DNA of 34,459 nucleotides from the NCBI GenBank assembly GCA_964454575.1, contig CAYVTG010000013.1:1-34459 (forward strand). Direction: 5' to 3'. This document shows, piece by piece, positions 8,973 to 15,439 of this stretch. Each line of letters opens with the position of its first letter. Position 1 is the first letter of the stretch. Both the position numbers and the translations under genes were made by a program. The stretch is from Haladaptatiplasma sp964454575. GTDB lineage: Archaea > Thermoplasmatota > Thermoplasmata > Halarchaeoplasmatales > Halarchaeoplasmataceae. The notes beneath the pieces are model-generated. The model was not told the origin of the DNA. It was given only the letters and a program-made list of their open reading frames with translations, and did no database searches.

Positions 8973-9677
8973 TCAAAATATCTCTCCTTCCGTGTGTACC
9001 TCGATGCCGCCGTCGGTTATCTCATAGGGCTTGATCTTACGCGAATGCTCGATACGACGCATCTTGATGACCTGGATGCTTAGCTGGACTTCCTTACTAT
9101 CCAGTAAGTTGTACACGAGCAGTATAACTCCGTCAACTGTGTACTCAACCAGCCCGTCCCTGGAACTTCTGTGATTGTCGTCCTTCACCTCGGCGGTGAG
9201 CAGTGTGGTCGCTTTAACGTTCTTGACCATCTGACACAGTTCGAAAAGCCGCTCTCTCTTTTCACGTGGTTCGTCTGACAGCATGTTCAATAGAGAAACG
9301 GAATCTATGACTATCCTGTCGGCTCCGAACTCTTCGATGAACTTGGGCAGATCGCTCTTCAATCTGTTGATGGTGGCATTAGCATCCGCCGGGCTCAACT
9401 TCTCCACCACGATCTGGTTACTGTCAAGATATGGTTTGAAGTCCCACCCGTAAGAACGCCCGGTGGTCACTATCTCGTCCTTCCCTTCTTCCAGTGAGAT
9501 GAATATACACTTCTCGTCCCTCTGTAAACCTTCCCATAGATACTGGAGCGCAAAGGTAGTTTTACCTGTTCCAAAAGTGCCCATGACGGTAAAAACGTGC
9601 CCCTTTGGTATGCCTCCGTTCAACATCTCGTCCAATCCACTTATCCCTGTGGGTATCCTTTCTGTTTCTTCCTCCAT
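8973..9677 (-). CDS. KaiC/RAD55-like RecA-superfamily ATPase
   Basis: The protein has 234 residues and a single RecA-type core. It begins with the KaiC-family lead-in IPTGISGLDEMLNGGIPKG. The Walker A motif is GTFGTGKTT (residues 33-41), the paired glutamates sit in SLEEGKDE, and Walker B is in DRIVIDSVSLL near residue 125. KaiC-like single-domain ATPases are numerous in archaea and have been proposed as signal-transduction hubs; this one has no assigned partner. ATG 9677 is preceded by AAGGTGAT at normal spacing. It follows the degenerate KaiC-like gene after five bases and precedes fen by 19, so the three probably form one transcript. A role in DNA repair beside fen and a role in signalling are both possible. 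Confidence 0.9.
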   Translation of the reverse strand: MEEETERIPTGISGLDEMLNGGIPKGHVFTVMGTFGTGKTTFALQYLWEGLQRDEKCIFISLEEGKDEIVTTGRSYGWDFKPYLDSNQIVVEKLSPADANATINRLKSDLPKFIEEFGADRIVIDSVSLLNMLSDEPREKRERLFELCQMVKNVKATTLLTAEVKDDNHRSSRDGLVEYTVDGVILLVYNLLDSKEVQLSIQVIKMRRIEHSRKIKPYEITDGGIEVHTEGEIF

Positions 9678-9682
9678 TTATA

Positions 9683-10516
9683 TCACCTTATCTTTTCATA
9701 ACTTGCCACATGATATCCTGCATAATCTGTTATCTCCGCATTGAATCTGGCTATCTTCTCTCTCTTCAGATGAGGCAGGACGCTCATGAACTTTTGGACC
9801 GTCATATACCTCTGTCGTACTGAAGAGCCGTAGTTCTTGGACCACACGAAGTCGAACACACCGTCGACGCTGTCGATTATCAGATATTCCATGCTCTTTT
9901 CGACTATGCCTTGTGAAAGTAATAAGTATATCACACCACCCCATCTCTTGGATGCACGACGCATCCCCTTCAATATGGTCACCAGTTTGTCGTTCTCGAT
10001 GGTGGTGTTGGTCAATAGATCGGTCAACGAATCTATGATCACCATATTGTCCTCAGCGTTCTCTTCAAGGAACTCCACCAACTCAGAGAGTATGTCTTTG
10101 CTCGAATTGTTGGAGAATATATGTGACGGATTGTTGTTACCGGTCCAGCTGCTGGGGACCATGGTGTGTTTAAAATAAGGATCGGAAAAATCGGTGAACT
10201 TAAGGTTCTCCACGACTGAATCGTAGTAGTTCTGGTTGAACGACATCTTCACTTCGTCCAGGATGTCTTCCTTAGCCCTGGAGAATGTGATGTAGTGTAT
10301 GGTCTCCGGTAGGATAGACTGTTTGCACTCATCGCCCAGTATGATATGAAGGTCGGAAGGATCTTCTTTTACCATCAGAAGCCGGGCTGATGAGGTATAA
10401 ACGAATTCTTGGCCGCCTGCTCCTATCTCAGATAATAACAAAACTACGGATCCGGCCGGGAGACCGCCCTTGATTATGGAATCGAAGGCACTTACGCCTG
10501 TGGGTATTTTTTTCAT
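9683..10516 (-). CDS. Degenerate KaiC/RAD55-like protein without a P-loop lysine
   Basis: The protein has 277 residues. The start of the KaiC core is recognisable (MKKIPTGVSAFDSIIKGGLPAGSVVLL cannot be mistaken; only its ends MKKIPTG and GGLPAGS matter here). The P-loop reads SEIGAGGQEF: the Lys and Thr/Ser that hold the phosphates are gone, while a Walker B-like NMVIIDSLTDLL remains. Archaeal families of such inactivated RecA-like proteins are known, so this is probably a conserved pseudo-ATPase and not a decayed gene. The start is ATG 10516, preceded by GGTGG at eight bases; the GTG at 10528 is less likely. The stop is five bases from the next, intact KaiC-like gene, which suggests a hetero-oligomer of one active and one inactive partner. 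A GTCAGAC direct repeat lies just upstream (about 10530-10547). Confidence 0.85.
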   Translation of the reverse strand: MKKIPTGVSAFDSIIKGGLPAGSVVLLLSEIGAGGQEFVYTSSARLLMVKEDPSDLHIILGDECKQSILPETIHYITFSRAKEDILDEVKMSFNQNYYDSVVENLKFTDFSDPYFKHTMVPSSWTGNNNPSHIFSNNSSKDILSELVEFLEENAEDNMVIIDSLTDLLTNTTIENDKLVTILKGMRRASKRWGGVIYLLLSQGIVEKSMEYLIIDSVDGVFDFVWSKNYGSSVRQRYMTVQKFMSVLPHLKREKIARFNAEITDYAGYHVASYEKIR

Positions 10517-10590
10517 CTGTGATGCCACCGTCAGACTTTATGTCAGACAAATATGTTACCCATAGTTATCGAAGAACCCCCTCATATAGT

Positions 10591-11274
10591 TTACCGATTG
10601 GATACGTATTCCACCGGGTCGGTTTCTCCGGCTTCACGGAATCCTTTTAACCGCAATCTGCACGATTCGCAGGTGCCGCAGGCCTTCTCCCCGCCCCGAT
10701 AGCAGCTCCATGTTTGCACGATAGGTACGCCCAACTCCAATGCTTTAAAGACTATCTCTGCCTTGGATAGGCGTATCAGCGGATACCTCAGTATGACAGG
10801 TTTTTCCTCGACACCGGCCTTGGTTCCCAGTTCACATGCCTCTTGAAAGGCTTCGTAGAACTCCGGTCGACAGTCGGGGTAGCCACTGTAATCTACTGCG
10901 TTAGCACCGATGAAAACGGCTTTGGCACCGATACTTTCGGCGTAGGAAACTGCGAATGAAAGCAGTATGATGTTCCTTGCGGGTACATATGTAGACGGTA
11001 TCTTTTTGCCGATCTCGTCGTCCGGACTTACCGGTATAGCTTCACCACCCTTGAAAAGCGACGAACGGCCTATCTCCTCGAGTGGTATCTTCAGCAGCTT
11101 GTGTTCCTTAACACCCAGACCGTCGGCTATCAGCTTGGCACTCTCGATCTCACGGTCGTGCCTTTGCTCATATAAGAAGGTTAGTGCGTAAAGCTGGAAT
11201 CCCTCTGCACGGGCCATATACGCAGTTGTGGCAGAATCGAGACCGCCGGAGAGTAAAACTACGGCACGCTTCAT
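10591..11274 (-). CDS. queC: 7-cyano-7-deazaguanine (preQ0) synthase
   Basis: QueC converts 7-carboxy-7-deazaguanine to preQ0 with ATP and ammonia. In archaea preQ0 feeds archaeosine in tRNA. The protein has 227 residues. The PP-loop SGGLDSAT lies at the N-terminus, and the zinc site CYRGGEKACGTCESC supplies four cysteines near the C-terminus. The start is ATG 11274, inside an ATGA overlap with the queD stop. The upstream in-frame Met at 11295 would extend the protein into queD and is rejected. Translation is probably coupled to queD. No queE or archaeosine transglycosylase gene is in the window. Confidence 0.95.
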   Translation of the reverse strand: MKRAVVLLSGGLDSATTAYMARAEGFQLYALTFLYEQRHDREIESAKLIADGLGVKEHKLLKIPLEEIGRSSLFKGGEAIPVSPDDEIGKKIPSTYVPARNIILLSFAVSYAESIGAKAVFIGANAVDYSGYPDCRPEFYEAFQEACELGTKAGVEEKPVILRYPLIRLSKAEIVFKALELGVPIVQTWSCYRGGEKACGTCESCRLRLKGFREAGETDPVEYVSNR

Positions 11275-11735
11275 CTCAGTTCCTTCTTCACCCATGCTCC
11301 CTGTCCCCTGGACTCGTCAACACCGATCTCGATAAGCCGCAGATTTTTTGGTGGAGCTAGTTCTTCCAGTAATCTCTGCAGTATGTATCTCGCCAGTTCT
11401 TCCGCCGTACTGCGCTCGATCTCAAGAAAAAGAACGTCTTCCCGGGGAAACACATAGCGTTTTTCGGCCAACTTTACCTCCACTTCGTCGCCTTCTTTCT
11501 TCATGGACACCGGCAGTATCAGTCTGTGGTCCAACTCCTCGGCGATACCCCTGAGTATGGCCTTCAACGGTATGAAATCGAACACGAAACCCTGCTCTCC
11601 CTCTCCACCCTCCAATCTTGCGTGGATGGCGTAATTGTGGCCGTGGAGTCTTCCGCATTTGTCGTGTTCCGGCAGTATGTGTGCCGCTGAGAACCCGATA
11701 CGGGCATTCCAGCCATCTATCTCCAGCCTTATCAT
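11271..11735 (-). CDS. queD: 6-carboxytetrahydropterin synthase
   Basis: QueD makes 6-carboxy-5,6,7,8-tetrahydropterin from dihydroneopterin triphosphate, an early step towards preQ0. The protein has 154 residues. Zinc ligands are H19 (FSAAH), H31 and H33 (CGRLHGHNY), with C27 as the catalytic cysteine; D69-H70 and a Glu in ERSTAEEL complete the usual set. The start is ATG 11735, preceded by AAAGGTGA at 11741-11748. The longer reading frame to 11810 adds 25 residues with no family counterpart and is rejected. The gene is translationally coupled to queC and diverges from the FKBP gene. Confidence 0.94.
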   Translation of the reverse strand: MIRLEIDGWNARIGFSAAHILPEHDKCGRLHGHNYAIHARLEGGEGEQGFVFDFIPLKAILRGIAEELDHRLILPVSMKKEGDEVEVKLAEKRYVFPREDVLFLEIERSTAEELARYILQRLLEELAPPKNLRLIEIGVDESRGQGAWVKKELR

Positions 11736-11800
11736 AGCTTTCACCTTTATTTTGAATATCAAGTGATATGAAGATTTTAACCTTTCTGGTTGCGTTAGAG

Positions 11801-11808
11801 TATTATAC
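11801..11808 (+). promoter_or_regulatory. TATA box of the FKBP gene
   Basis: TATTATAC is centred 26 bases before the ATG at 11830, giving a predicted leaderless mRNA. The same short interval holds the oppositely oriented promoter of queD; TTAAAA near 11776 on the minus strand is a candidate. Confidence 0.5.
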
Positions 11809-11829
11809 AACGGGGTTCATCGCCCCAAC

Positions 11830-12150
11830 ATGTCTATAGAAAAAGGAGACCACATTGAAGTGGATTACACAGGCAAGCTTAAGGATGGAAAGGTTTTCGA
11901 CTCCTCCGTCAAAGAGGTAGCGAAACAAAACGGTATCTTCGATAAGAACCGGGACTATCAACCCCTTGCATTCCGTGTCGGAGACGGTAAACTCATAGCC
12001 GGTTTCGAAAAGGGCGTTTTGGGTATGGATATCGGTCAGAAAAAAACAGTGGAGATACCTCCTGAAGATGCATACGGTAAGAAAGGGTCTCATCCTCTAG
12101 CGGGTAAAACGCTGTACTTCGATCTTGAGATCAAAAACGTACAAAAATGA
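11830..12150 (+). CDS. Short FKBP-type peptidyl-prolyl isomerase
   Basis: The protein has 106 residues with one FKBP domain: VDYTGKLKDGKVFDSS at the N-terminus, GFEKGVLGMDIGQKK in the middle, and HPLAGKTLYFDLEI at the end. Archaeal SlyD-like FKBPs normally carry an insert-in-flap chaperone domain between DAYG and HPLAGKTL. Here only KKGS joins the two, so this is a short FKBP lacking that domain. It catalyses cis-trans isomerisation of prolyl bonds in the cytoplasm; no signal peptide is visible. It is divergent from queD and monocistronic by appearance. Confidence 0.92.
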   Translation: MSIEKGDHIEVDYTGKLKDGKVFDSSVKEVAKQNGIFDKNRDYQPLAFRVGDGKLIAGFEKGVLGMDIGQKKTVEIPPEDAYGKKGSHPLAGKTLYFDLEIKNVQK

Positions 12151-12180
12151 AGGTGAATACAAGGTCTGATGGGAAAATCT

Positions 12181-12188
12181 TATTTATA
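12181..12188 (+). promoter_or_regulatory. TATA box of the 86-residue gene
   Basis: TATTTATA is centred about 26 bases before the ATG at 12212. Leaderless start predicted. Confidence 0.5.
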
Positions 12189-12211
12189 TCTCTGTAAATG
12201 CAAAGGCCCAG

Positions 12212-12472
12212 ATGATGAATAACTTGAAGCAAACTTCATTTGCAGACTTCCTGGTTGTGGATGAACCTGACGGCCCGTGTGACGAGATGTCGGAAGAAGA
12301 GCGTATCGATTTTATCCGAGAGCACGGTACCGACACCATGATATCCGGCCTGGATGCGGTGCTACAGGGAAACAAGTACAAGCCCAAACGAGAAGATATG
12401 TGGGAAAACCGGCTGTACCGTGGAAAGAAGATGGTCAGAACCATCATCGATAAAAAGGAAGTTCCTGAATAA
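12212..12472 (+). CDS. Small acidic protein of unknown function, 86 aa
   Basis: I do not recognise this family. The protein is acidic in its first half (VVDEPDGPCDEMSEEER) and basic near the end (YRGKKMVRTIIDKK). It has no membrane segment and a single cysteine. Evidence that it is a gene: a TATA box with exact leaderless spacing, and a stop that abuts the stop of the convergent 80-residue gene without a single base between (TAA followed by the complement of TAG). It lies beside a KaiC-like gene, so it could be an accessory of that system; this is inference from position only. Confidence 0.65.
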   Translation: MMNNLKQTSFADFLVVDEPDGPCDEMSEEERIDFIREHGTDTMISGLDAVLQGNKYKPKREDMWENRLYRGKKMVRTIIDKKEVPE

Positions 12473-12715
12473 CTATCCATCACTGTTTTTGATCAGATCC
12501 TTCATCTTTCTAGATACGATGGCTGCTTGGGCCGGAGTGAGCAGCCGCAGCAAGCACCGATCTTCGATAAGGTCGATCATCTTGATAAGTGGGATCCTTT
12601 GAGGATCGGTGGGGTCCACTCCTGCAGCTTTCATCTGCTCTTTAATCACGAAACCAGCCATGGGACCGATCTGTTCATGGAGAACTTCCTGGAGCGCTGT
12701 GATCGTATCTTCCAT
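12473..12715 (-). CDS. Small helical protein, 80 aa
   Basis: The protein is all-helical in appearance, with EVLHEQIGPMAGFVIKEQM, then a loop with DPTDPQRIP, then two more helices. The segment around QIGPMAGFVIKEQ recalls a small helical domain found at the ends of some bacterial and archaeal signalling proteins (DUF8082-like). This is an impression, not a confirmed match. The start ATG 12715 is preceded by AAAGGTGT at six bases, and a TATA-like GGTATAATTATC lies further upstream on this strand, near 12750; the longer frame to 12772 crosses that promoter and is rejected. It lies directly upstream of, and divergent from, the third KaiC-like gene, which suggests a functional link. Confidence 0.75.
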   Translation of the reverse strand: MEDTITALQEVLHEQIGPMAGFVIKEQMKAAGVDPTDPQRIPLIKMIDLIEDRCLLRLLTPAQAAIVSRKMKDLIKNSDG

Positions 12716-12817
12716 CAGATTACACCTTTGGATAGTTATACGGTTATAGATAATTATACCTTTCGTTGACATGTCTGCCCCTCCAAAAAGCTTATTAGCC
12801 TTTGTTCAAATCGTTAA

Positions 12818-13540
12818 ATGATGGGAAATCAGAAGAAGATAAAAACCTACATCGAAAGATTCGATGACGTTCTGAAAGGAGGTATCCCGGCAGGCCACAC
12901 CGTACTGATATGCGGGGCACCGGGCACGTATAAATCCAGTATCACGCTGAATCTCCTTGCCAATAACGTTGTCAACGACGGTAGAAAGGGTCTTTACATC
13001 TCTCTAGAGGAACCCGAAGACAGTTTGAGGACTACCGCAGAGAACATCGGTATGCCCGATTGGGATGAAAATGATCTCCTGATCGCAGATCTGGGTACAA
13101 TGCGACTGCAGCACGATGCGGAAGACGATGAGGCCTGGATGGATTACCTGCAGGATTACATACAGCGTAGAGTGGACGACGGCGTTGACATGATAGTTCT
13201 GGATTCACTATCCGCACTGTATTCACTGTACAAGTTTGAAAATCCAAGACGAGAAATATTCAAATTCTTCGGATTTCTTCGTCAACTGGGTGTTACATGT
13301 ATACTGATATCCGAAGTTAACCAGGCTGAAAACGGGCACGGCGAGTACTGTGAGGACTTTCTTTCCGACGGTATAATATATCTGAATCATTTTGCCATGA
13401 GCGATACCGAATCGCAGCTCAGGATAAAGTGCTTCAAGATGAGGCACGTTAAGCATTCGAAAAATTTTTACTCGCTGATGCTGGAAGATGGGAAGTTCCA
13501 GATCGCCCGGGTCATATCGCAGAGGGGCGGCGGTTTTTAA
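12818..13540 (+). CDS. KaiC/RAD55-like ATPase (third copy)
   Basis: The protein has 240 residues with a single RecA core. Walker A is GAPGTYKSS (lysine 39), the paired glutamates lie in SLEEPED, and Walker B is in DMIVLDSLSALY. It is closest in style to the ATPase at 8973 but on the opposite strand and with a tyrosine before the P-loop lysine. Two consecutive ATGs (12818, 12821) are possible starts; CTTATTAG near 12794 is a plausible TATA box 24-27 bases upstream. The stop overlaps by four bases the stop of the convergent TraB gene. Its role is unknown; such ATPases often act as hexameric switches with small partner proteins. Confidence 0.9.
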   Translation: MMGNQKKIKTYIERFDDVLKGGIPAGHTVLICGAPGTYKSSITLNLLANNVVNDGRKGLYISLEEPEDSLRTTAENIGMPDWDENDLLIADLGTMRLQHDAEDDEAWMDYLQDYIQRRVDDGVDMIVLDSLSALYSLYKFENPRREIFKFFGFLRQLGVTCILISEVNQAENGHGEYCEDFLSDGIIYLNHFAMSDTESQLRIKCFKMRHVKHSKNFYSLMLEDGKFQIARVISQRGGGF

Positions 13541-14718
13541 CCGATAAAACGTATCAGTATCGGCAGCACTATAAACAGTCCTAGCCACGTGAATACGTTG
13601 GAAAATACTCCTACGGTGAATACTTTTATCACGTTGTTGGATAGGAAAGTATTGGCAGAGGAAGACGAAGTGATGCCTTTTATATCCGCTACCTTAGGAT
13701 CTCTCATCCTCAACTCTATGTATCCGGCGACCCACCCCGGGCCTATGAGTGTCAAAGACATAAAGGGGGCTAAAAAGAAGGCCGCGATGATCGATAGAGG
13801 ATGCCCTCGAGCTAGAGAAGCACCTAAAGCGGCCATGCCGCCCACTGCAAGGAACCAGTAAAGCCATGCACGCCATACATTGAGTACGTCTGAGAAGAAG
13901 AAGAGGTAGACTGCCAAGGATATGAAGAACGCAGGGGAGATAAAGCGCAGTGCTTTTGTGTAGATCCGCTTAGTCACCTCTTCCAGATGCTTATAGCCAC
14001 TCTCTTTTCCTTGGCGCCCTCTACGTTTGATCTTGATTATGGCAGAGGCTACTGCATTCAACTTGCTTCGAGGGATTATAGCCACCACGCTGCGAGACTT
14101 GGCGAGTTCGTGTATCTTTTTTGAAGAGTATTCTATGCGTTCACGCTTCGCTTTCTTTGCCGATTCCGGAGCAAATCGTTGAACGCTGCTCAGTACGCCG
14201 TCTACCAGATCGTCGTGTTCTTCTATGCCTTCGATACTTCCGGATTTTTTTGAATCGGAAAAGGTCAGCATAGATGATTTAAAGTACCAGAACATACGCA
14301 GTTTCTCCGAAGGAGACATGCTTTTGAACATCCTTGATAGTGTGAGTGTGACATCACGATCTATGAATTCCACTTCTATGTCCATGTCTTCGGTGAGTGG
14401 AACTAGCTTTGCGATATGGAACTCAGGCTCTATACCTCTGAATATCCGTAGGTTCTCGTTGATAGCGTCTATGAATGCCTGGTATATCAAAGTGCCAGTT
14501 TGGCCCTCTTTGTATTGAGGAAGCAGGGATCTTTCACTCCATTCATCCCTGCCCATGATCGTTTCAAAGCGTTTCTCACACAGTGCGAGGGCCAAGATAT
14601 CGGGATCATAATCTTTCAGTACACCCAACAATTCCTTATTTACACTCTCTCTACCTATGAAATCAATACCGACTAAGGTGATATTTTTACTCACTTCCAT
14701 AACAGTATGGTCGGGCAT
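13537..14718 (-). CDS. TraB-family membrane protein with altered N-terminal motif
   Basis: The protein has 393 residues. The C-terminal half has about four membrane segments and the TraB/PrgY hallmark HPLSIIAAFF through IGPGWVAGYIE. The N-terminal domain is a divergent TraB domain: ITLVGIDFIGRESV stands where the family has a GTxHxS type motif, and LALCEKRFE where an ELD-x-R type motif is usual, so the proposed catalytic residues are missing. The TraB family (Tiki-related, PrgY) is linked to pheromone inactivation in bacteria; archaeal function is not established. ATG 14718 lies 28 bases after a TATA-like TATTTTAAC on the minus strand at 14741-14750. It converges on the KaiC-like gene with a four-base stop overlap. 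Confidence 0.82.
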   Translation of the reverse strand: MPDHTVMEVSKNITLVGIDFIGRESVNKELLGVLKDYDPDILALALCEKRFETIMGRDEWSERSLLPQYKEGQTGTLIYQAFIDAINENLRIFRGIEPEFHIAKLVPLTEDMDIEVEFIDRDVTLTLSRMFKSMSPSEKLRMFWYFKSSMLTFSDSKKSGSIEGIEEHDDLVDGVLSSVQRFAPESAKKAKRERIEYSSKKIHELAKSRSVVAIIPRSKLNAVASAIIKIKRRGRQGKESGYKHLEEVTKRIYTKALRFISPAFFISLAVYLFFFSDVLNVWRAWLYWFLAVGGMAALGASLARGHPLSIIAAFFLAPFMSLTLIGPGWVAGYIELRMRDPKVADIKGITSSSSANTFLSNNVIKVFTVGVFSNVFTWLGLFIVLPILIRFIG

Positions 14719-14755
14719 GGGGTCATATATATCCCCCCCTTGTTAAAATAGTTTA

Positions 14756-15358
14756 TCAATATCCCGTGTTGAACGCCTTCTTATTTCGTAATATGACAGA
14801 TAAAGAGTAAGATGCGATGGCGATGGGGATAAGTGTGGCATAGCACAAACTATCTGTGAAATTACCTTCGTAGTACCCAGCACCGATGAGTGCGATAACG
14901 AGCATGGAACACAGTATCATGAATATCGCACCGGTGAGAGATATGGCAAATGAATGAACTCTTACCGAGCTGAGTATCCCTGCACAAGCTATGGCCAGAA
15001 AGATAAGTCCAGCCAGAGCGATACCCAGTATAATATAGTGGTCTTCGAGTGCCATATCCGGAGGCCTAGCACTGAATAAAAAAAAGAATAGAGGTACGAG
15101 TAAAAACGGTAGCGCTGCTATCTGCAGCATGCCGTTCATAGTCAATTCCCTTTTGTTGAAGGGTTTTTCTTCCACTGGAGGATACAATCCTTGATACAGT
15201 TCCCAGTGATAATCTACGTCTTTGATTCCGCCCAGGTCTGTTCGATCCGTGTATCTGTGTTTACAGTAAGGACACACTACAGTGGTAACAGGGCCGTCTT
15301 GGACCTCGTGATAGAATTTTGCCGAACATATGGGGCATTTTGTGAGTAGGTGTTTCAT
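14756..15358 (-). CDS. Zinc-ribbon membrane protein, 200 aa
   Basis: The N-terminus carries a zinc ribbon: CPIC near residue 8 and CPYC near residue 29. A linker rich in aromatic and acidic residues follows, then four predicted membrane helices (about residues 76-95, 105-127, 132-157 and 168-188). The short C-terminal tail is basic. The family is unknown to me; the architecture (cytoplasmic zinc ribbon plus membrane anchor) is common in archaeal hypothetical proteins. ATG 15358 is about 27 bases after a TATA-like element on the minus strand (near 15385). The TraB gene follows after 37 bases with its own promoter in the gap. Confidence 0.8.
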   Translation of the reverse strand: MKHLLTKCPICSAKFYHEVQDGPVTTVVCPYCKHRYTDRTDLGGIKDVDYHWELYQGLYPPVEEKPFNKRELTMNGMLQIAALPFLLVPLFFFLFSARPPDMALEDHYIILGIALAGLIFLAIACAGILSSVRVHSFAISLTGAIFMILCSMLVIALIGAGYYEGNFTDSLCYATLIPIAIASYSLSVILRNKKAFNTGY

Positions 15359-15409
15359 CCGAGCGATAATCGTGCATAATGATTAAGTATTTTTGCATCG
15401 GGAAGAAAC

Positions 15410-15419
15410 TTATTTATTA
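15410..15419 (+). promoter_or_regulatory. TATA box of the DnaA-DUF835 gene
   Basis: TTATTTATTA is centred 26 bases before GTG 15440. This spacing is what decides the start chosen for the downstream gene. Confidence 0.5.
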
Positions 15420-15439
15420 CTTGCACCTCATTGCATTCT

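Noticed and set aside
10591..11735. 7-deazaguanine DNA modification cluster suggested by queC/queD
   Set aside because: No DNA transglycosylase, helicase or other dpd-type gene lies nearby; the pair fits archaeosine synthesis.
11736..11810. Longer QueD start at 11810
   Set aside because: Adds residues without family counterpart and skips a strong ribosome site just before 11735.
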